A stretch of DNA of 64,000 nt from Collinsella aerofaciens. Lineage in GTDB: Bacteria > Actinomycetota > Coriobacteriia > Coriobacteriales > Coriobacteriaceae. Numbering within the stretch: the first letter of the stretch is position 1; each line of letters begins with the position of its first letter. The position numbers were made by a program, and so were the translations under genes. The notes below the pieces were generated by a model, which was not told where the DNA came from, did not search any database, and saw nothing but the letters and a program-made list of their open reading frames with translations. Of this stretch, positions 47,403-56,126 are shown in pieces. The stretch lies in contig NZ_WWSY01000004.1 of the NCBI RefSeq assembly GCF_009876115.1, positions 62,001-126,000 on the forward strand. The letters are read 5' to 3'.

Positions 47403-49223
47403 TTACTCCTCCGAGCCGTCCTCCCCAGAAGCCTTCTTCTGCTGATCGAGCTTATGCTTACCACTTACGATAGACGTAGCGCCCAGTGTGGCCAAGCTTG
47501 CACTAGCAAGGCTCGCCATCACAATCAGATCGCCCGTCTTGGGCATGTTGCCGCCCGAAGACTTGGTAGTTGTAGTCGTCGTGGTCGTGGTGGTCACCGT
47601 TTTGGAGTCATTTTGCTCCTGGACCTGGTCATCGGTGTTGCCCTTACCGCTGTCCTCGCTCTGCTGCTTTCCGTCCTCAGTCTTGCCCTTGCTCTTGTCT
47701 TTCTCCTCAGATTCAGACTTCTTATCCTCGTCCTTCTTCTGTTCGGACTTGTCGCTCTTCTCCTCAGAGCTAGAACCCTTATCGGATTCGGTCTTCTCGG
47801 AAGCCTTGTCCTTGGAGTCGCCCTTTGCGGCTTCGGTCTTTTCCGTGGAAACCTGATCAGAGTTGCCCTTGTTCTGGGTCGAGCCGTTATTGACGCCAGC
47901 CATCAGCGAAGAGCCCAGCGTAGAACCAAGCTGCTCGGAGAAAGAAGGCTTCTTGTCCGGCGAAGCAACGGGAACGTCCGGCGCCTTATTCGAGTCATCC
48001 TTGGAAGCATCGGAACCAGGGGTTGCGTCAGAGCCGGAGCCGTTGTTAGAGCCGGTGCCAACGGACGAATCGCTCGAGCCGGTGGATGAGTTAGAGGTGC
48101 CAGCGCCGGTCGAACCAGAAGCGTCGCTGTCCGTATTGCCGGCAGAGCTTGAAGACGAATCGCCCGCAGCAGAGCCGTTTGAATCGGAGCCGTTCGAGGT
48201 AGAGCCGTTGTTGGTAGTGCCACCAGCAGAGCCATCACCGTCAGCACCGGTCGAGGGCGCATCCATCCTGTCATCGTTGGCATCGTCGCTCGAGTCGTCA
48301 TTCGAATCAGGCGTCGGCGAGGGCGCCGGCGTGGGCTCGGGCTGCACGGGCGTCGCAGCGGCAGCGGCCTCGTCCTCGGCGATATAAACCAAGCAGTCCT
48401 TCAGCTCGTTGCGGTAGCGGTTCTTCCAGCCCTCATGATACTGGGGCTGGCTCGAATACTTGGTCGCCACGTTATTGACCACACTGTTGGAAAGCGCCGT
48501 CACAAACTCGCGATCAGTCATACTGTTAGAAAGGTTTGCCCAACGGAAGAAGTCCCTGCAACCACCGGTGCCGCACATGTTGGTGATGCTCCACACCATG
48601 CCCTTAACGCAATCGGCACGGCCCGAAATATCAATGCCCAGGCCGCTCTTGAGCCACGCCTCGGTCACCGCATAGTACGAGTTGTACGCATACGCATCCT
48701 GCAGAGCCGAGAACTCAACAGGGTCGGTGTTATAAGCACCTTGGAAAGCCTCCTGCGCAATACGGCCCAACTCGGTGAGCTGGCCGTTCTCGTACATGGC
48801 ATTGCTCGTGTTGGAAATCTCGCTGCCGCGATCAATCGCATCCTTGAGCATGCTGTATTTTTCGGGGTTGTAGTTGTAGGCCTGCTTCATAAACGGGATG
48901 AGCGACCAACGACGGTCGAACTGGTAATAACCCAGCGCGTTATAACCGTCACCGTACGAAAAGCCCTGGTTATAGTTGCCGTGACTCTCGTATTTGGTGA
49001 AGTACTTCATCTCGGGAGTCACGTTAACAAACGAAACGCCCTGGACCGACCTCAGCACGCCCGAGAAGGACTGCTGGGTGTAGAGACCCTTATCGATATC
49101 GGTGGCATCCGAGGCAACGCCCGGCGTGGGCTCCTCGGCAGCGGCGGGTGCCGGCACGGAAACGGCGCCAAACGAAAGCGCCAGCGTCAGGCCCGCGACA
49201 ATAGCAGAATGCTTGGGCTGCAT
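47403..49223 (-). CDS. Sortase-anchored surface protein with lysozyme-like N-terminal domain
   Basis: 606 residues. Signal peptide (about 1-29, ending PAPAAAEE); a folded domain (about 45-275) with MKYFTKYESHGNYNQGFSYG and YNALGYYQFDRRW, which looks like the catalytic region of a lysozyme or transglycosylase-fold hydrolase (candidate Glu in KYESHGNY). A long Ser/Asp/Asn/Gly/Thr-rich spacer (about 285-555) follows, then a wall-sorting signal: MPKTGD, a hydrophobic helix (LIVMASLASASLATLGATSIV) and a charged tail. MPKTG is a variant of the LPxTG sortase site. No sortase gene is in the window. GGGAGGA precedes the ATG. Unlike the choline-binding-repeat proteins it is held covalently. Confidence 0.82.
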   Translation of the reverse strand: MQPKHSAIVAGLTLALSFGAVSVPAPAAAEEPTPGVASDATDIDKGLYTQQSFSGVLRSVQGVSFVNVTPEMKYFTKYESHGNYNQGFSYGDGYNALGYYQFDRRWSLIPFMKQAYNYNPEKYSMLKDAIDRGSEISNTSNAMYENGQLTELGRIAQEAFQGAYNTDPVEFSALQDAYAYNSYYAVTEAWLKSGLGIDISGRADCVKGMVWSITNMCGTGGCRDFFRWANLSNSMTDREFVTALSNSVVNNVATKYSSQPQYHEGWKNRYRNELKDCLVYIAEDEAAAAATPVQPEPTPAPSPTPDSNDDSSDDANDDRMDAPSTGADGDGSAGGTTNNGSTSNGSDSNGSAAGDSSSSSAGNTDSDASGSTGAGTSNSSTGSSDSSVGTGSNNGSGSDATPGSDASKDDSNKAPDVPVASPDKKPSFSEQLGSTLGSSLMAGVNNGSTQNKGNSDQVSTEKTEAAKGDSKDKASEKTESDKGSSSEEKSDKSEQKKDEDKKSESEEKDKSKGKTEDGKQQSEDSGKGNTDDQVQEQNDSKTVTTTTTTTTTTKSSGGNMPKTGDLIVMASLASASLATLGATSIVSGKHKLDQQKKASGEDGSEE

Positions 49224-49293
49224 AAGATCCTCCCTGCATTGGTGTAGTTAAAGTGCAGTTTGCAAAGATAAAAATAAGTATTGCAGCTCGCCC

Positions 49294-49309
49294 GTTGTTG
49301 CACAACAAC
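49294..49309. promoter_or_regulatory. Inverted repeat upstream of the surface protein gene (12-bp motif, copy 2)
   Basis: 7-bp arms GTTGTTG / CAACAAC around CA, about 70 bp upstream of the ATG of the MPKTG protein. It contains the 12-mer found also at 47327. Confidence 0.35.
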
Positions 49310-49362
49310 CCCTCGGTAAACGGCAACAACCCTCCGCGAAATCTTAAGGAATTGCGTTCAAC

Positions 49363-49794
49363 CTACAGCTTAATGTCAAAGTTAATCTCGGGGACGGCAG
49401 CAAGGTCGGCCAACGACACGCCATCGACGTACTTTTCGATCACGTCGTCCAGACCGCGCCAGAATTTGACGGTCGAGCAAAGATCGCTGCGGGCGCAGCT
49501 GTTGTCGATGCCATCGCACGCCACCGGAGCCGTGCTGCCCTCGACGGCGCGCAGGATGTCGCCGGCACGCACCTCGGCCGGGTCCTTGGCCATCATGTAG
49601 CCGCCGCCCTTGCCGCGCACGCTCTTAAGTAGGCCCGCCTTCATGAGCGGACGAACCAGCTGCTCCAGATACTTTTGCGAGATACGCTCGCGGTCGGCGA
49701 CCTCGCGCAGAGCAATCTTGCCCTCGGCGTCGCCCAGCGCTGCGATATAGATCATCAGTCGGAGGGCATAGCGGCCCTTAGAAGAAATGAGCAT
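49363..49794 (-). CDS. Rrf2-family iron-sulfur transcription regulator of the suf operon
   Basis: 143 residues from the ATG at 49794 (GGGAGGG upstream); the frame opens further but the family begins MLISSKGRYALRLM. The winged helix has ISQKYLEQLVRPLMKAGLLKSVRGKGGGY. Three cysteines in the sensor loop (VACDGIDNSCARSDLC, spacing Cx7Cx5C) are the expected ligands of an Fe-S cluster, as in IscR and SufR. Divergent from sufC with a gap holding palindromes, so it probably represses suf when clusters are sufficient and may control itself. The name iscR or sufR cannot be chosen from sequence alone. Confidence 0.88.
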   Translation of the reverse strand: MLISSKGRYALRLMIYIAALGDAEGKIALREVADRERISQKYLEQLVRPLMKAGLLKSVRGKGGGYMMAKDPAEVRAGDILRAVEGSTAPVACDGIDNSCARSDLCSTVKFWRGLDDVIEKYVDGVSLADLAAVPEINFDIKL

Positions 49795-49815
49795 ACCTAC
49801 CCTCCCATCGTTACT

Positions 49816-49841
49816 GGGACAAAACCAGGCTTGTTTGTCCC
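49816..49841. promoter_or_regulatory. GGGACAAA-n10-TTTGTCCC palindrome upstream of rrf2
   Basis: 8-bp arms at 49816-49823 and 49834-49841, followed by AAATC, between 21 and 47 bp upstream of the rrf2 start. The same arms followed by AAATC recur at the end of the suf operon (55242-55270). Operator candidate for Rrf2. Confidence 0.6.
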
Positions 49842-49906
49842 AAATCCTATGCAAGCGGAGCAAACAAACCTGATTATTATGTCCCTCATCTAAAAAGTCG
49901 AGTGGA

Positions 49907-49950
49907 TTAGTCGGGTTTTCCCTTGACTAACGCCGAACCCATAGTAACTT
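49907..49950 (+). promoter_or_regulatory. suf promoter with overlapping inverted repeat
   Basis: TTGACT (49923-49928) and TAACTT (49945-49950), spaced 16 bp, form a plausible sigma-70-type promoter 65 bp before the sufC start. An inverted repeat TTAGTC-GGG / CCC-tt-GACTAA (49907-49930) covers the -35 box, a position fitting repression. Confidence 0.55.
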
Positions 49951-50014
49951 TATTCCGAGAAGATTCCTAGGGTTTCGTACACCCATGAGTACACCATATA
50001 CAGAGAGGGACAGC

Positions 50015-50815
50015 ATGAGCGCAAATCCGCTGCTTTCCATCGAAGGTCTGACCGCCTCCGTGGACGAGAAGACCATCCTCCACAACGTCAACCTCAACGT
50101 CGCCGCCGGCGAGACCCACGTGCTGATGGGCCCCAACGGCGCCGGCAAGTCCACCCTCGGCCACCTGGTCATGGGCGATCCCGTTTACACGGTCAACGAC
50201 GGCCGCATCGTCTTTGACGGCCAGGACATCACCGAGCTCACCACCGACAAGCGCTCGCGCGCCGGCCTGTTCCTGAGCTTCCAGGCCCCGGTCGAGATCC
50301 CCGGCGTGCCACTGTCGAGCTTTTTGCGCGCCAGTATCGCCGGCCGCCCCGGCCTGGAGATGAAGGGCAAGGAATTCCGTCGTCGCGTCAAGGAGCTCGC
50401 GGCCGAGCTCAACATGGATACCGCCTACCTCAACCGCGAGCTAGGCGTGGGCTTCTCGGGCGGCGAGAAGAAGAAGGTCGAGATGCTCCAGCTCCTGTTG
50501 CTGCAGCCCAAGCTCGCCATCCTCGACGAGACCGACTCGGGCCTGGACGTCGACGCGCTTTCCACCGTCAGCCACGGCATGGACGCCTACCGCAAGAGCT
50601 GCGACGGCTCCATGCTCATCATCACGCACAACACGCGCATCCTGGAGCACTTGGATGTCGACCGCGTCCACGTTATGGTCAAGGGTCACATCGTGCGCGA
50701 GGACGACGCCTCGCTCATCCCCTGGATCGACAAGAACGGCTTTGAGACCTTCGAGCGCGAGGCAGCCGAGCAGCGCGCCCAGGCCGAGACCGCCACTGCC
50801 AAGCAGCAGGCGTAA
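50015..50815 (+). CDS. sufC: Fe-S cluster assembly ATPase SufC
   Basis: 266 residues from the second ATG (50015), which has GAGAGGG at proper spacing; an ATG at 49985 is also in frame. ABC-ATPase landmarks are Walker A MGPNGAGKSTLGHLVMG, Q-loop LSFQAPVEIPGVPL, signature LGVGFSGGEKKKVEMLQ, Walker B LAILDETDSGLD and the switch His in IITHNTRIL. SufC powers the SufBCD scaffold. First gene of sufC-B-D-S-U. Confidence 0.95.
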   Translation: MSANPLLSIEGLTASVDEKTILHNVNLNVAAGETHVLMGPNGAGKSTLGHLVMGDPVYTVNDGRIVFDGQDITELTTDKRSRAGLFLSFQAPVEIPGVPLSSFLRASIAGRPGLEMKGKEFRRRVKELAAELNMDTAYLNRELGVGFSGGEKKKVEMLQLLLLQPKLAILDETDSGLDVDALSTVSHGMDAYRKSCDGSMLIITHNTRILEHLDVDRVHVMVKGHIVREDDASLIPWIDKNGFETFEREAAEQRAQAETATAKQQA

Positions 50816-50827
50816 AGGGGCGACGCA

Positions 50828-52240
50828 ATGACCAAGAACCGCACCGAGGTCGCGGACATCGACCGCAGCCTCTACGACTTCACCTATGGCGAGGAGGGAT
50901 TCGAGCGCCTCGACGCCGGCATCACGCCCGACATCGTGCGCGAGATCAGCGCCAAGAAGGACGAGCCGCAGTGGATGCTCGATCTGCGCTTAAAGTCCCT
51001 CGAGATCTTCAACCGCTTCCCGGATCCGACGTGGGGCCCCTCCATCGAGGGCCTGGACATGGACAACATCGTCACCTACGTAAAGCCCAACACCGACCAA
51101 AAGCACGACTGGGAGTCGGTGCCCGACGACATCAAGAACACCTTTGAGCGCCTGGGTATCCCCGAGGCCGAGCGCAGCTACCTGGCGGGCGTCGGTGCGC
51201 AGTACGACTCCGAGCTGGTCTACCACAACATGCAGGACACGGCGTCCAAGATGGGCATCGTCTACTCCGGCATCGAGGAGGCCCTGCACGACCCGCAGTG
51301 GGAGCCGCTCATCCACGAGAAGTTTATGACGCTCATCCCGCCCACCGACCACAAGTTTGCGGCCCTGCACGGTGCCGTGTGGTCGGGCGGCTCGTTTGTC
51401 TACGTGCCCAAGGGCACCAAGCTCGATTTTCCGCTGCAGAGCTACTTCCGCCTTAACGCCAAGGGTGCCGGCCAGTTTGAGCACACGCTCATCATCGTCG
51501 AGGACGACGCCGACCTGCACTTTATCGAGGGTTGCTCCGCGCCCAAGTACAACGTTGCCAACCTCCACGCCGGCGCCGTCGAGCTCTTTGTGGGCAAGCG
51601 TGCACATCTGCGCTACTCGACCATCGAGAACTGGTCCAAGAATATGTACAACCTCAACACCAAGCGTGCGCGCGTGGACGAGGACGGCGATATCGAGTGG
51701 ATCAGTGGCTCCTTCGGCAGCCACGTGGGCTACCTCTACCCCATGAGTGTGCTCAACGGCCGCCGCGCCCGGTCGAGCTTTACCGGCATCACCTTTGCCG
51801 GCGCCGGGCAGAACCTCGATACCGGCTGTAAAGTCGTGCTCAACGCCCCCGAGACCTCGGCAACCGTCGAGACCAAGGGCATCTCCAAGAGCGGCGGCAT
51901 TCAGACCTTCCGCAGCTCCATCGTGGCCACGCCCAAGGCCGAGGGTTCCAAGGCAACCGTGAGCTGCCAGTCACTCATGCTCGACGACCAGAGCCGCTCC
52001 GACACCATCCCCGCTATGGACATCCGCGCCAAGAACGTCGACATCGGCCACGAGGCCACCATCGGCCGCATCGGCGACGACAAGGTGTTCTACCTGATGA
52101 GCCGCGGCATCTCGGAGGAAGAGGCCCGCACCATGATCGTCAACGGCTTTGCCAACCCGGTCTCCAAGGAGCTGCCGCTGGAGTACGCCGTCGAGATGAA
52201 CAACCTGATCAAGCTCGAGATGGAAGGAGCGATCGGATAA
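50828..52240 (+). CDS. sufB: Fe-S cluster scaffold protein SufB
   Basis: 470 residues. Typical SufB blocks: DYxxTYG-like start (YDFTYGEEGFERLD), VWSGGSFVYVPKGTKLDFPLQ, YFRLNAKGAGQFEHTLI, EGCSAPKYNVANLHAG, the SWSKNMYNL-like ENWSKNMYNLNTKRA, and GRIGDDKVFYLMSRGISEEEA. SufB assembles the cluster with SufC and SufD. It starts 12 bp after sufC and its stop overlaps the sufD start (TAATG). Confidence 0.95.
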   Translation: MTKNRTEVADIDRSLYDFTYGEEGFERLDAGITPDIVREISAKKDEPQWMLDLRLKSLEIFNRFPDPTWGPSIEGLDMDNIVTYVKPNTDQKHDWESVPDDIKNTFERLGIPEAERSYLAGVGAQYDSELVYHNMQDTASKMGIVYSGIEEALHDPQWEPLIHEKFMTLIPPTDHKFAALHGAVWSGGSFVYVPKGTKLDFPLQSYFRLNAKGAGQFEHTLIIVEDDADLHFIEGCSAPKYNVANLHAGAVELFVGKRAHLRYSTIENWSKNMYNLNTKRARVDEDGDIEWISGSFGSHVGYLYPMSVLNGRRARSSFTGITFAGAGQNLDTGCKVVLNAPETSATVETKGISKSGGIQTFRSSIVATPKAEGSKATVSCQSLMLDDQSRSDTIPAMDIRAKNVDIGHEATIGRIGDDKVFYLMSRGISEEEARTMIVNGFANPVSKELPLEYAVEMNNLIKLEMEGAIG

Positions 52241-53511
52241 TGAAACAGGAAACCAACACCGCTGCTACCACACTCGAGCAGGTCAACGCGATGCCGGCTG
52301 CCACTTGGGGCTGGCTCAAGATGAACCAGACCAAGCTTGAGCTTTCGGACGAGCTTGCCGCCGCTCCCGCCGAGGCCGTTGAGGTCGAGGGCTTGGACGA
52401 GCAGTTCTCCGGCGCGGCCGACGCGTTTGGCACCGCCATGAACGCCATGGCCGAGCGCTTCCCCGAGCGCCGCGCCTCCGCCCCCGGTGATGCCGCCGAC
52501 CGCGCCCGCATCACGCCCGAGACCGAGCTCGACGTGCCCGCCACCTCCGTCTACCAGGCCGGCGCCATCAAGCTCGAGGAGGAGCTCTCCCCTGCTGAAG
52601 CCTTCGAAACCGGCATGGGCGAGGCTGCCTACGCCTACTTGGCCGAGCACGCTACCAAGCGCATCGTCATCGATGTGCCCGCATACCAGCACGCCACGGT
52701 TACCGTGCGTGTGAGCGGTGTCGATGCCGCCGCGGCCATCGCCGCCATCGACATCGTCGCTCGCCCGCAGGCAACGCTCGACCTGCATATTGCCCTAGAC
52801 TCTCCTGTTACCGGCGAGGGTGTCGTGGGCTCCGTGCTACGCGTGTGCGCCCACGAGTACGCCACCGTCAACGTGACCTGCACGCAGACACTCGACGACA
52901 GCTGGATCGCACTCGACGACACCGGCCTGTTCCTGGACGAGGGCGCGCGCGTCAACGTGCAGCACACCGTCCTGGGTGCCGGCGCCAGCGCCACCGGCCT
53001 TGCCGGCGACCTGCTGGGCGACACCGCCAAGGTGACCATCGATACCGATTACCTGGGCGCCCGCGAGCAGGTGCGCGACTTTAACTACGAGCTGCGCCAC
53101 CGCGGTCGCAAGACCGAGTGCGAGATCGACGCCAACGGCGTGCTGACCGGCACGTCCAAGAAGGTCTACCGTGGCACCATCGACCTCGTGCACGGCTGCA
53201 AGGGTGCAACCGGCACCGAACGCGAGACGGTGCTTTTGGCCAACAAGGGCGTCGACAACAAGACCGTTCCCGTCATTCTCTGTGACGAGGACGACGTCGC
53301 CGGCAACCACGGCGCCACCATCGGTCACGTCCGCGACGAGCAGCTGTTCTACCTCGCCTGCCGTGGCCTTGATCAAAACGCCGCCGAGGACCTGTTCATC
53401 CGCGCCAAGCTGGAGGACGCCGCGCTTTCCGCCACCGACGAGCGCACCCGCGCCGCCGTCGTCCGCCTGGGCAACAACCTGATCGACAACTTTGAAGAGG
53501 AGCTCGCATGA
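52240..53511 (+). CDS. sufD: Fe-S cluster assembly protein SufD
   Basis: 423 residues, homologous to SufB in the C-terminal beta-helix: HRGRKTECEIDANGVLTGTSKKVYRGTIDL in order, then CDEDDVAGNHGATIGHV and DEQLFYLACRGLDQNAAEDL. The N-terminal 200 residues are poorly conserved, as is usual for SufD. Overlaps sufB by one base and sufS by four (ATGA), so all are co-translated. Confidence 0.92.
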   Translation: MKQETNTAATTLEQVNAMPAATWGWLKMNQTKLELSDELAAAPAEAVEVEGLDEQFSGAADAFGTAMNAMAERFPERRASAPGDAADRARITPETELDVPATSVYQAGAIKLEEELSPAEAFETGMGEAAYAYLAEHATKRIVIDVPAYQHATVTVRVSGVDAAAAIAAIDIVARPQATLDLHIALDSPVTGEGVVGSVLRVCAHEYATVNVTCTQTLDDSWIALDDTGLFLDEGARVNVQHTVLGAGASATGLAGDLLGDTAKVTIDTDYLGAREQVRDFNYELRHRGRKTECEIDANGVLTGTSKKVYRGTIDLVHGCKGATGTERETVLLANKGVDNKTVPVILCDEDDVAGNHGATIGHVRDEQLFYLACRGLDQNAAEDLFIRAKLEDAALSATDERTRAAVVRLGNNLIDNFEEELA

Positions 53512-54833
53512 TCGACACCGAGCACGTTAAATGCGATACCTGCACTGCCCCCGAGCCCATGGAGCTCGACGCCAGCGACGAGGCTTCGCGCGGCTGGCCC
53601 ACCGTGGACATCGAGACCAACCCCTACAAGGGCCAGTTCCCGCTGTTCCAGCAGCACCCCGAGATCGCCTTCCTCGATAGCGCCGCCACCGCGCAACGCC
53701 CTGCCTGTGTGCTCGACGCCGAGCGCAACTTCTATCAGCGCATGAACGCCAACCCCCTGCGCGGCCTGTACTCGCTGTCCGTCGAGGCCACCGAGGCTAT
53801 CGCGAAGGTGCGCCAGCAGATCGCCGACCTCATCGGCGCCCCCAACGCCAACGAGGTCGTCTTCACCCGCAACACGAGCGAATCGCTCAACCTGGTCGCC
53901 AAGAGCTTTGCGCCCACAGTGCTCGAACCGGGTGACGAGGTCGTCATCACCATCATGGAGCACCACTCCAATCTGATTCCGTGGCAGCAGGTCTGCCGCG
54001 AGACCGGCGCCAAGCTCGTCTACCTCTACCCCACCAAGACCGGCCAGCTCACCACCGAGGAGGTTCTTGCCAAGGTGGGTCCCAAGACCAAGATCCTGGC
54101 CGTGGGACAGGTCTCCAACGTGCTGGGCGTCGAGAACCCGGTCAAGAACCTTGGCAAGCTCGTGCACAAGTACGGCGGCTACCTGGTCGTCGACGGCGCG
54201 CAGTCGCTGCCGCACATGCCGGTCGATGTGACCGACCTGGGCGCCGACTTCTTTGCCTTTAGCGCGCACAAGGCCATGGGCCCCATGGGCATCGGCGTGC
54301 TGTGGGGCAAGATGGACCTGCTCAACGCCATGCCGCCCATGCTCACCGGCGGCGAGATGATCGATTCGGTCACCGAGCAGGACGCTGTCTGGGCTCCCGT
54401 CCCCGAGAAGTTCGAGGCGGGTACGCAGGACGCCGCCGGCATCTTCGCCACGGGTGCGGCACTCGACTACCTGGTCAACACGGTGGGTTACGAGAACATC
54501 CAGGCCCGCGAGCAGGCACTCGTCCACTATCTGATGGGCGAACTCATGCAGCTCGACTTTGTCCAGATCATCGGCTCCATCTATTGGGATAACCACCACG
54601 GCGTCGTGAGCTTTAACGTCAAGGGCATCCACCCGCACGACGTCGCGAGCATCATGGACATGGACGGCGTCTGTATCCGCGCCGGCCACCACTGCGCGCA
54701 GCCGCTGCTCACCTGGCTGGGCGTCGAGAATCTTGCCTGCTGCCGCGCCAGCGTGGCCTTCTACAACGACAAGGCCGACATCGACAAGTTCATCGCCGGC
54801 CTGCATCACGTTTGGAGCACGTTCAATGGGTAA
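53508..54833 (+). CDS. sufS: Cysteine desulfurase SufS
   Basis: 441 residues. The PLP enzyme motifs are present: AFLDSAATAQRP, TRNTSESLNLVA, IMEHHSNLIPWQ, the PLP lysine in FFAFSAHKAMGPMGIGVL, and the catalytic cysteine region near LACCRASVAFYN at the C-terminus. It carries an N-terminal extension of about 40 residues with CDTC not usual in SufS; whether this binds metal is unknown. It delivers sulfur to SufU. Confidence 0.93.
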   Translation: MIDTEHVKCDTCTAPEPMELDASDEASRGWPTVDIETNPYKGQFPLFQQHPEIAFLDSAATAQRPACVLDAERNFYQRMNANPLRGLYSLSVEATEAIAKVRQQIADLIGAPNANEVVFTRNTSESLNLVAKSFAPTVLEPGDEVVITIMEHHSNLIPWQQVCRETGAKLVYLYPTKTGQLTTEEVLAKVGPKTKILAVGQVSNVLGVENPVKNLGKLVHKYGGYLVVDGAQSLPHMPVDVTDLGADFFAFSAHKAMGPMGIGVLWGKMDLLNAMPPMLTGGEMIDSVTEQDAVWAPVPEKFEAGTQDAAGIFATGAALDYLVNTVGYENIQAREQALVHYLMGELMQLDFVQIIGSIYWDNHHGVVSFNVKGIHPHDVASIMDMDGVCIRAGHHCAQPLLTWLGVENLACCRASVAFYNDKADIDKFIAGLHHVWSTFNG

Positions 54834-55260
54834 TCTGTACACCTCCACCACGTTTATGGAGCACAACTCGCACCCCGACTATAAGTACGAGATGGATGCC
54901 CCCACGCACGAGCACGACGGCATCAACCCCAGCTGCGGTGACGAACTCACCTTGCAGCTGCGTGTCGAGAACGATGTAATCGAGGAGGCCTCGTTTACCG
55001 GGCACGGCTGCGCCATCAGCCAGGCCAGCGCCGACATCATGGCCGACCTCATCACCGGTGAGACGGTCGAGGAGGCGCGTCGTCTGGCAGAGCTTTTCCT
55101 CGCCATGATCCGCGGCGAGGAACTCTCCGAGGAGGACCTGGAAGACCTGGACGAGGCCTCCCAGCTCCAGGACATCTCGCACATGCCCGCCCGCGTCAAG
55201 TGCGCCGAGCTCGCCTGGCGCACCCTCGACGGCATGCTCACGGGACAAAATAATCAGTAG
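54826..55260 (+). CDS. sufU: Fe-S assembly sulfur-transfer protein SufU
   Basis: 144 residues from the ATG at 54826, which overlaps the end of sufS and has GGAG 8 nt upstream. SufU motifs are HNSHPDYKYE, NPSCGDELTLQL with the first Cys/Asp, SFTGHGCAISQASADIM with the second Cys, and MPARVKCAELAWRTL with the third. It is the zinc-dependent sulfur acceptor of SufS in Gram-positive bacteria, replacing SufE. Last gene of the operon; a palindrome and a terminator follow. Confidence 0.93.
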   Translation: MGNLYTSTTFMEHNSHPDYKYEMDAPTHEHDGINPSCGDELTLQLRVENDVIEEASFTGHGCAISQASADIMADLITGETVEEARRLAELFLAMIRGEELSEEDLEDLDEASQLQDISHMPARVKCAELAWRTLDGMLTGQNNQ

Positions 55261-55270
55261 TATTTGTCCC
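55242..55270. promoter_or_regulatory. GGGACAAA-n13-TTTGTCCC palindrome at the sufU stop
   Basis: 8-bp arms at 55242-55249 and 55263-55270 spanning the sufU stop codon, followed by AAATC just as in the copy upstream of rrf2 (49816-49841). Confidence 0.5.
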
Positions 55271-55288
55271 AAATCTTAAGAATTTTGT

Positions 55289-55330
55289 TGGCCGAATCGC
55301 TTGACAAGAGTGGTTCGGCCATTTTCTATT
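55289..55330. terminator. Terminator at the end of the suf operon
   Basis: 8-bp stem TGGCCGAA / TTCGGCCA with a 16-nt loop followed by TTTTCTATT. It lies between sufU and the convergent transposase gene. Confidence 0.85.
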
Positions 55331-56126
55331 CCGAGCCCTCAGCCTGAGCCTTTACCCGCGCATAAGCGCGCACGATACGAGAGACGGTACTCTTGCTGAT
55401 TCCCGTATACCGTTCGATCTCGCGCACCGTGTAGCCGCCATCGTGCAGGGCGAAAATGATTCCGTCTCGCCGCGCGGGTGCTACGGTCTTGAGCTCATTG
55501 AGCGGCACACCCAGGCGCTTCGCCATCTTGTCGGCAGACGCACGCCGCTCCCACTCCGTCTCATCCATATCATGAATCACCGGATCGGAACCATCGGGCA
55601 TCGACAGAGAATAATCCAGAAACCCCTTGGCAGACTCAAAGAGCTCAAGCACACAAGAAGGGTCCGAAAATCCCCTCGTCGCATCGTTGTCATACGCTCG
55701 CAGATACTCGGCAAAGCTGCTCCACGGATAGCGCTCGATCAGGGCGATACCCGCCTGCTGCGGATTAGCGTGAACATAGCGAATGGCGGCCATTAGATAA
55801 CGGTCGGTATCGAGCGAGCGCCGGTCAAAACGGTTCTGGAACAGATGACCTGTGCGCCCCGTGCGTTTATTGAACCGCCGCGCGTACGTCAAAAGCAGCC
55901 GGTGCATCGCCGCGCTCATCGCGTCCTCGTAATCTGCAAGCACCAGATGCACGTGATTGCCCATAAGGCACCAGGCGATAACCGTCACGCCCGCCTCGCG
56001 GCAGCACTCGCGCATCAGCTCCAAAAACTCCCACCGGTCTTCATCGCCCTCAAAGATGAGCTGCTTGCCCACACCGCGGGCACAGACATGGTAAAAGCCG
56101 GTAACCGTTCTCCAAACGCGCTGCAT
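55326..56126 (-). CDS. IS200-like/RAYT-type Y1 transposase with C-terminal HTH
   Basis: 266 residues. The N-terminal Y1_Tnp domain (about 1-150) has HUH-type CLMGNHVHLVL, the RFNKRTGRTGHLFQNRF block and the catalytic tyrosine in YLMAAIRYVHANPQQAG. From about 200 there is an added winged or homeodomain-like HTH (YTVREIERYTGISKSTVSRIVRAY). This is the domesticated RAYT/REP-associated form rather than a compact IS200. No flanking inverted or direct repeats typical of a mobile copy were found. The single gene lies between the suf operon and the GGGtGRT pair. Confidence 0.85.
   Translation of the reverse strand: MQRVWRTVTGFYHVCARGVGKQLIFEGDEDRWEFLELMRECCREAGVTVIAWCLMGNHVHLVLADYEDAMSAAMHRLLLTYARRFNKRTGRTGHLFQNRFDRRSLDTDRYLMAAIRYVHANPQQAGIALIERYPWSSFAEYLRAYDNDATRGFSDPSCVLELFESAKGFLDYSLSMPDGSDPVIHDMDETEWERRASADKMAKRLGVPLNELKTVAPARRDGIIFALHDGGYTVREIERYTGISKSTVSRIVRAYARVKAQAEGSE

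Noticed and set aside
53373..54866. 497-codon minus-strand ORF across sufS
   Set aside because: Antisense shadow of sufS caused by high third-position GC.
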